Shown one piece after another: positions 63,201 through 64,000 of a DNA stretch of 64,000 nt (the first letter of the stretch is position 1; the number at the start of each line of letters is the position of its first letter). The position numbers were made by a program, and so were the translations under genes. Source of the stretch: Galbibacter sp038433465 (lineage in GTDB: Bacteria > Bacteroidota > Bacteroidia > Flavobacteriales > Flavobacteriaceae); contig NZ_JAESVF010000011.1 in assembly GCF_038433465.1 (NCBI RefSeq), positions 10,587 through 74,586 of the forward strand, in the 5' to 3' direction. Under the pieces are notes generated by a model that saw only the letters and a program-made list of their open reading frames with translations, was not told where the DNA came from and ran no database searches.

Positions 63201-64000
63201 TTAGATTCAGATGATGATACCTGTCCAGACGGAATAGAATCAGGTTCTTCGGAAACAACCGTAAACACTACAGATTACACAACCGTAGATACAGCTTCAA
63301 TTGATACAGCAACAGGGTTAGTCACAGCAGTAGGTTGTGTAGCTCCAGAAAATGATAATTGGGTTTTAGAAGATGAAAATGATGCTTGTTGCGAAATAGA
63401 TGAAACAACTTTAACTGCTACACCAACTTCTCCTTCAACCTGTAGTCCAGCAAATGATGGTAGTATTTTAATTCAAGGCGGAAATCTTTCAGCTTCTACA
63501 GATTATAGAGTTACTTATACAAAAGACGGAACAGATGAAGATCCTGTAGTATATACAACAGCTACAGATGGTTCAATTGAAATATTAGGTTTAGAACCAG
63601 GAGAGTATACAGATATCACAATAGCATCTGTTGCAAATCCTACCACTTGCTTCGGAACTATTTCAACAATTATTACAATCACTCCTTTTACAAGTGATTT
63701 AGAAGCTTCGGAAACTACTGTTACGAATGTTTTATGTACAGGTGAAGCTACAGGAAGTATAGACATTTTAGTTTCTGGAGGAAACGGATCAGATTATTCT
63801 TTTGAATGGATTACTGCTGATGGAACTATTCCTAGCGGACAAGAAATTGTAGAAGACCCTAGTGGTCTTTCGGTTGGAACATATAGTGTTACTGTGACGG
63901 ATAATATTACGCTATGCGAATTTTTATTAGAAGATATCGCAATCACCGAGCCTGCAGCTGCCTTAACGGCAAGCGCTACAGAGACTACGGCGGTAGCATG
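57222..64000 (+). CDS. Giant secreted calcium-binding adhesin, N-terminal part (cut by window edge)
   Basis: The frame is open from ATG at 57222 to the window end, 2259 codons. After a signal peptide (about 1-25) and a parallel-beta-like domain comes a MopE-type loop (CGDGIDNNWDGVIDEGC, about residues 282-298), then many thrombospondin-type-3-like DxDGDGxxD repeats. A module of about 110 residues (DSDGDGCSDAxEAG ... STYN ... DIDDDNDGxLD) recurs near residues 543, 853, 1167 and 1470, with a partial copy near 1737, separated by beta domains of about 200 residues. From about 2060 SprB-like repeats begin (ITEPAAALTASATETT). Such proteins are T9SS-exported surface adhesins used in gliding or attachment; the C-terminal sorting signal is outside the window. 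Confidence 0.9.
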   Translation, partial: MRKTLLYITLPFLLVSLLFPCNSFGKETNASNFLWIENIQSEINGLALLNYNYDDFFLDCECPDGASTVVSGTYTTLPSNTICIAAGETVTFNPDNTTTGTVIVYNCGTFNFSSTDGPDNIVLYAQEGSESNFDTVLVNGIMAEVESGAIFNNHNGQSTCESISVYRGGTYVRDGYFNGSSYTLYNQGTANLDFYDSTESAGIAFQATTATLVTGPLATTTFSRTSGNVSTVADGKTTSFTTFNQDASAFSTISDDFENDYTYTNVCSSGVDSPLAYQTDEVCGDGIDNNWDGVIDEGCEDCTGDNTLPGCDFDGDGISNFDDLDDDNDGVPDVEECKDVVYIDADFFNESGNITGFPRSFSNVSGITGFDVTVETEGTFDGTSPYISSDGTFNNEITTFNGATNSFIISFPGSVQPGSITITSENNLFARLNTNTTPNQRINERLLFEILGQGEVTGETKIFDEFSCSEANYRAPDIVDTGSEASHMYNMPLVALANSCGVESVFNASAGITQLRVTYSLPNGASNNATTLQSFRITMNMCYTDTDGDGVANKFDLDSDGDGCSDAIEAGATTDTTTDFQFTGVDSNVDGLVDAVDSDQDEQVDYESTYNQLAMNSNAGFCIDSDGDGVLDTDDIDDDNDGVLDVDEACADGLSTGTPFTSISQASSVTSAGIYYFNIGGQEFSTYVDENGYVKIAIDFGGGSGALPQGNALNNNERGILTPEILALLDIEEVRISDSTGFLDATTTNAGVIDRVNINFIIHRGQGDNGINDDWVGSNAQVLTVNGTSNTNVGSPTLDRAIIHISGNANGMSWIPITNRQAVQNTNTELSPDESLNLWVKGGEAVFEDGNGNCDIDGDGLPNHLDPDADGDGCSDALEASATTDTTTDFTFDIEGGSSTDANGNGLADEVEDGTTGNNNYQSTYALYGLNKNIGICLDSDNDGVIDFIDIDDDNDGILDEDENCQNGLTPSTPFSSITQARFVQVPGVYYFEIDDVPFSSYVDENGYVLVAYDYPTGGGNIPLTNNVNTMDRGVFPPEVLAVLDNLLEVRISDGDGNIDGVSTNATLLTRVQGNLALHRGNAGDNGINSAWTGTNVAPLGRDASGSAGSNNTLDAKIFHTAGNRAGMHWIPASNFQQITNNSGQINATNSLRLWVRGDALGVMSECDYDGDGIENYLDLDSDGDGCSDSFEAGVIDAEVADHQFVFTAGDASDTNGDGLADAVDADLDAETDYENTYNDFAINADRSLCEDSDGDGIPDLIDIDDDNDGVLDVTEQEQCTNTYSEVISGVTSANFNVETSITGQLANGVGYTMIENNDDIRFSSFTTDNTSCLFAKEEYFYEPIVATDVIQLVAESGNDHQFIIQFDQQVNNVIFNISSIDQRALTFTGVGLSGIEVLQSNDQLTVSGNTIGDVDPGSYDTVVCEDNGGSASGSILLKGNYQTIGVTFTSNGTLNDGMAFQLSEYCFNDLDTDGDGTVNRLDLDSDEDGCSDAFEALATKDLTENYQFEGTDANENGLDDEVENGTTGEINYESEYETYAIDDTENACLDSDGDTIPDVYDLDDDNDGILDSDEGCLQIRHFFTDMTTLATSTRSTSDALLTDWVYENPNDPGNWSLNLEFNVEIELIIESILGDQSFARSGTATVDGVTKNFSTAGGESQVVEHSSSSKELHTITYVGQNLPLNGLRVYDADRNPIIFYDFGMPTSPVEDGYYGVSNNNPDETQFVCGFGGDLGDIDGDGIPNRLDLDSDGDGCSDAFEGAGDFVGSQLVASEMDGGNTDGIDSTFNGYGSPVVENLGNNVDLDPSSASYGVPIIAGTGQAIGTSQELAEDLDGDGVGDDCDCFDYTQTDTDGDGVPDYADVDADNDGIDNITESTSGVDPYLDGDADDIPFYLDDDDTDELIGNDDGVIETGFDTDEDGVPNHLDLDSDNDGIPDAVEAQADYTVANNLTNCRFDDGDVFNTEGCETGESAGGLVTPVDTDGDGTPDYLDLDSDDDTCPDGIESGSSETTVNTTDYTTVDTASIDTATGLVTAVGCVAPENDNWVLEDENDACCEIDETTLTATPTSPSTCSPANDGSILIQGGNLSASTDYRVTYTKDGTDEDPVVYTTATDGSIEILGLEPGEYTDITIASVANPTTCFGTISTIITITPFTSDLEASETTVTNVLCTGEATGSIDILVSGGNGSDYSFEWITADGTIPSGQEIVEDPSGLSVGTYSVTVTDNITLCEFLLEDIAITEPAAALTASATETTAVA

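Noticed and set aside
57450..63766. Minus-strand open frames inside the adhesin gene.
   Set aside because: They arise from the repetitive Asp/Gly codon pattern of the plus-strand gene, and their translations are low-complexity with no family resemblance.

Overview
The window looks like a chromosomal stretch of a marine-type member of the Flavobacteriaceae (Bacteroidota). The signs are low GC, SusC/SusD pairs, a FecR-type anti-sigma factor, TAnnTTTG promoter -7 boxes, few Shine-Dalgarno sites, DUF families typical of Bacteroidota, and a giant secreted adhesin with SprB-like repeats at the right edge. No rRNA, tRNA, CRISPR array, phage or insertion-sequence gene was recognised.

Left third (1-13358): a hexuronate-use locus. 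A partial SusC receptor and a LacI-family regulator diverge at the left edge. Then, on the minus strand, come altronate dehydratase (uxaA), tagaturonate reductase (uxaB), a TRAP transporter (dctPQM), KDPG aldolase, KDG kinase, uronate isomerase (uxaC), an SDR oxidoreductase and a KdgF-like cupin. Together they form a complete isomerase route from galacturonate or glucuronate to pyruvate and glyceraldehyde-3-phosphate. Four near-identical palindromes (TGTAATCGATTrCA type) lie against the promoters of susC, lacI, uxaB and uxaC and define a likely LacI-type regulon inside the window.

13371-25608: a minus-strand housekeeping group (SAM methyltransferase, AI-2E/PerM-type membrane protein, TrmH-type methyltransferase, DUF4159 protein) that leads directly into the cupin and SDR. 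Next is a Nudix-related regulator divergent from galK-galT, with a 25-bp inverted repeat between them, then thioredoxin reductase, and a TonB receptor plus DUF4374 lipoprotein behind tandem Fur-like boxes.

25691-39704: a DUF2807 protein; an ECF sigma / anti-sigma / DUF4097-like operon; an animal-like UDP-glucose dehydrogenase; and a FecR-SusC-SusD-phosphoesterase locus whose likely ECF sigma gene sits at the far end rather than before fecR. A 177-bp repeat in opposite orientations (29084-29260 and 39781-39957) brackets the last two groups.

40050-56881: two heavy-metal export systems. The minus-strand one has CusB, CopA, a DUF3347 lipoprotein, CusC and CusA. The plus-strand one has a CzcA-TolC fusion and a CzcB lipoprotein. 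Between them are two small Cys/His-rich secreted proteins. The spacers of the first system are filled with palindromic REP-like elements and heptanucleotide arrays.

57222-64000: the first 2259 codons of a modular calcium-binding adhesin that runs off the window.
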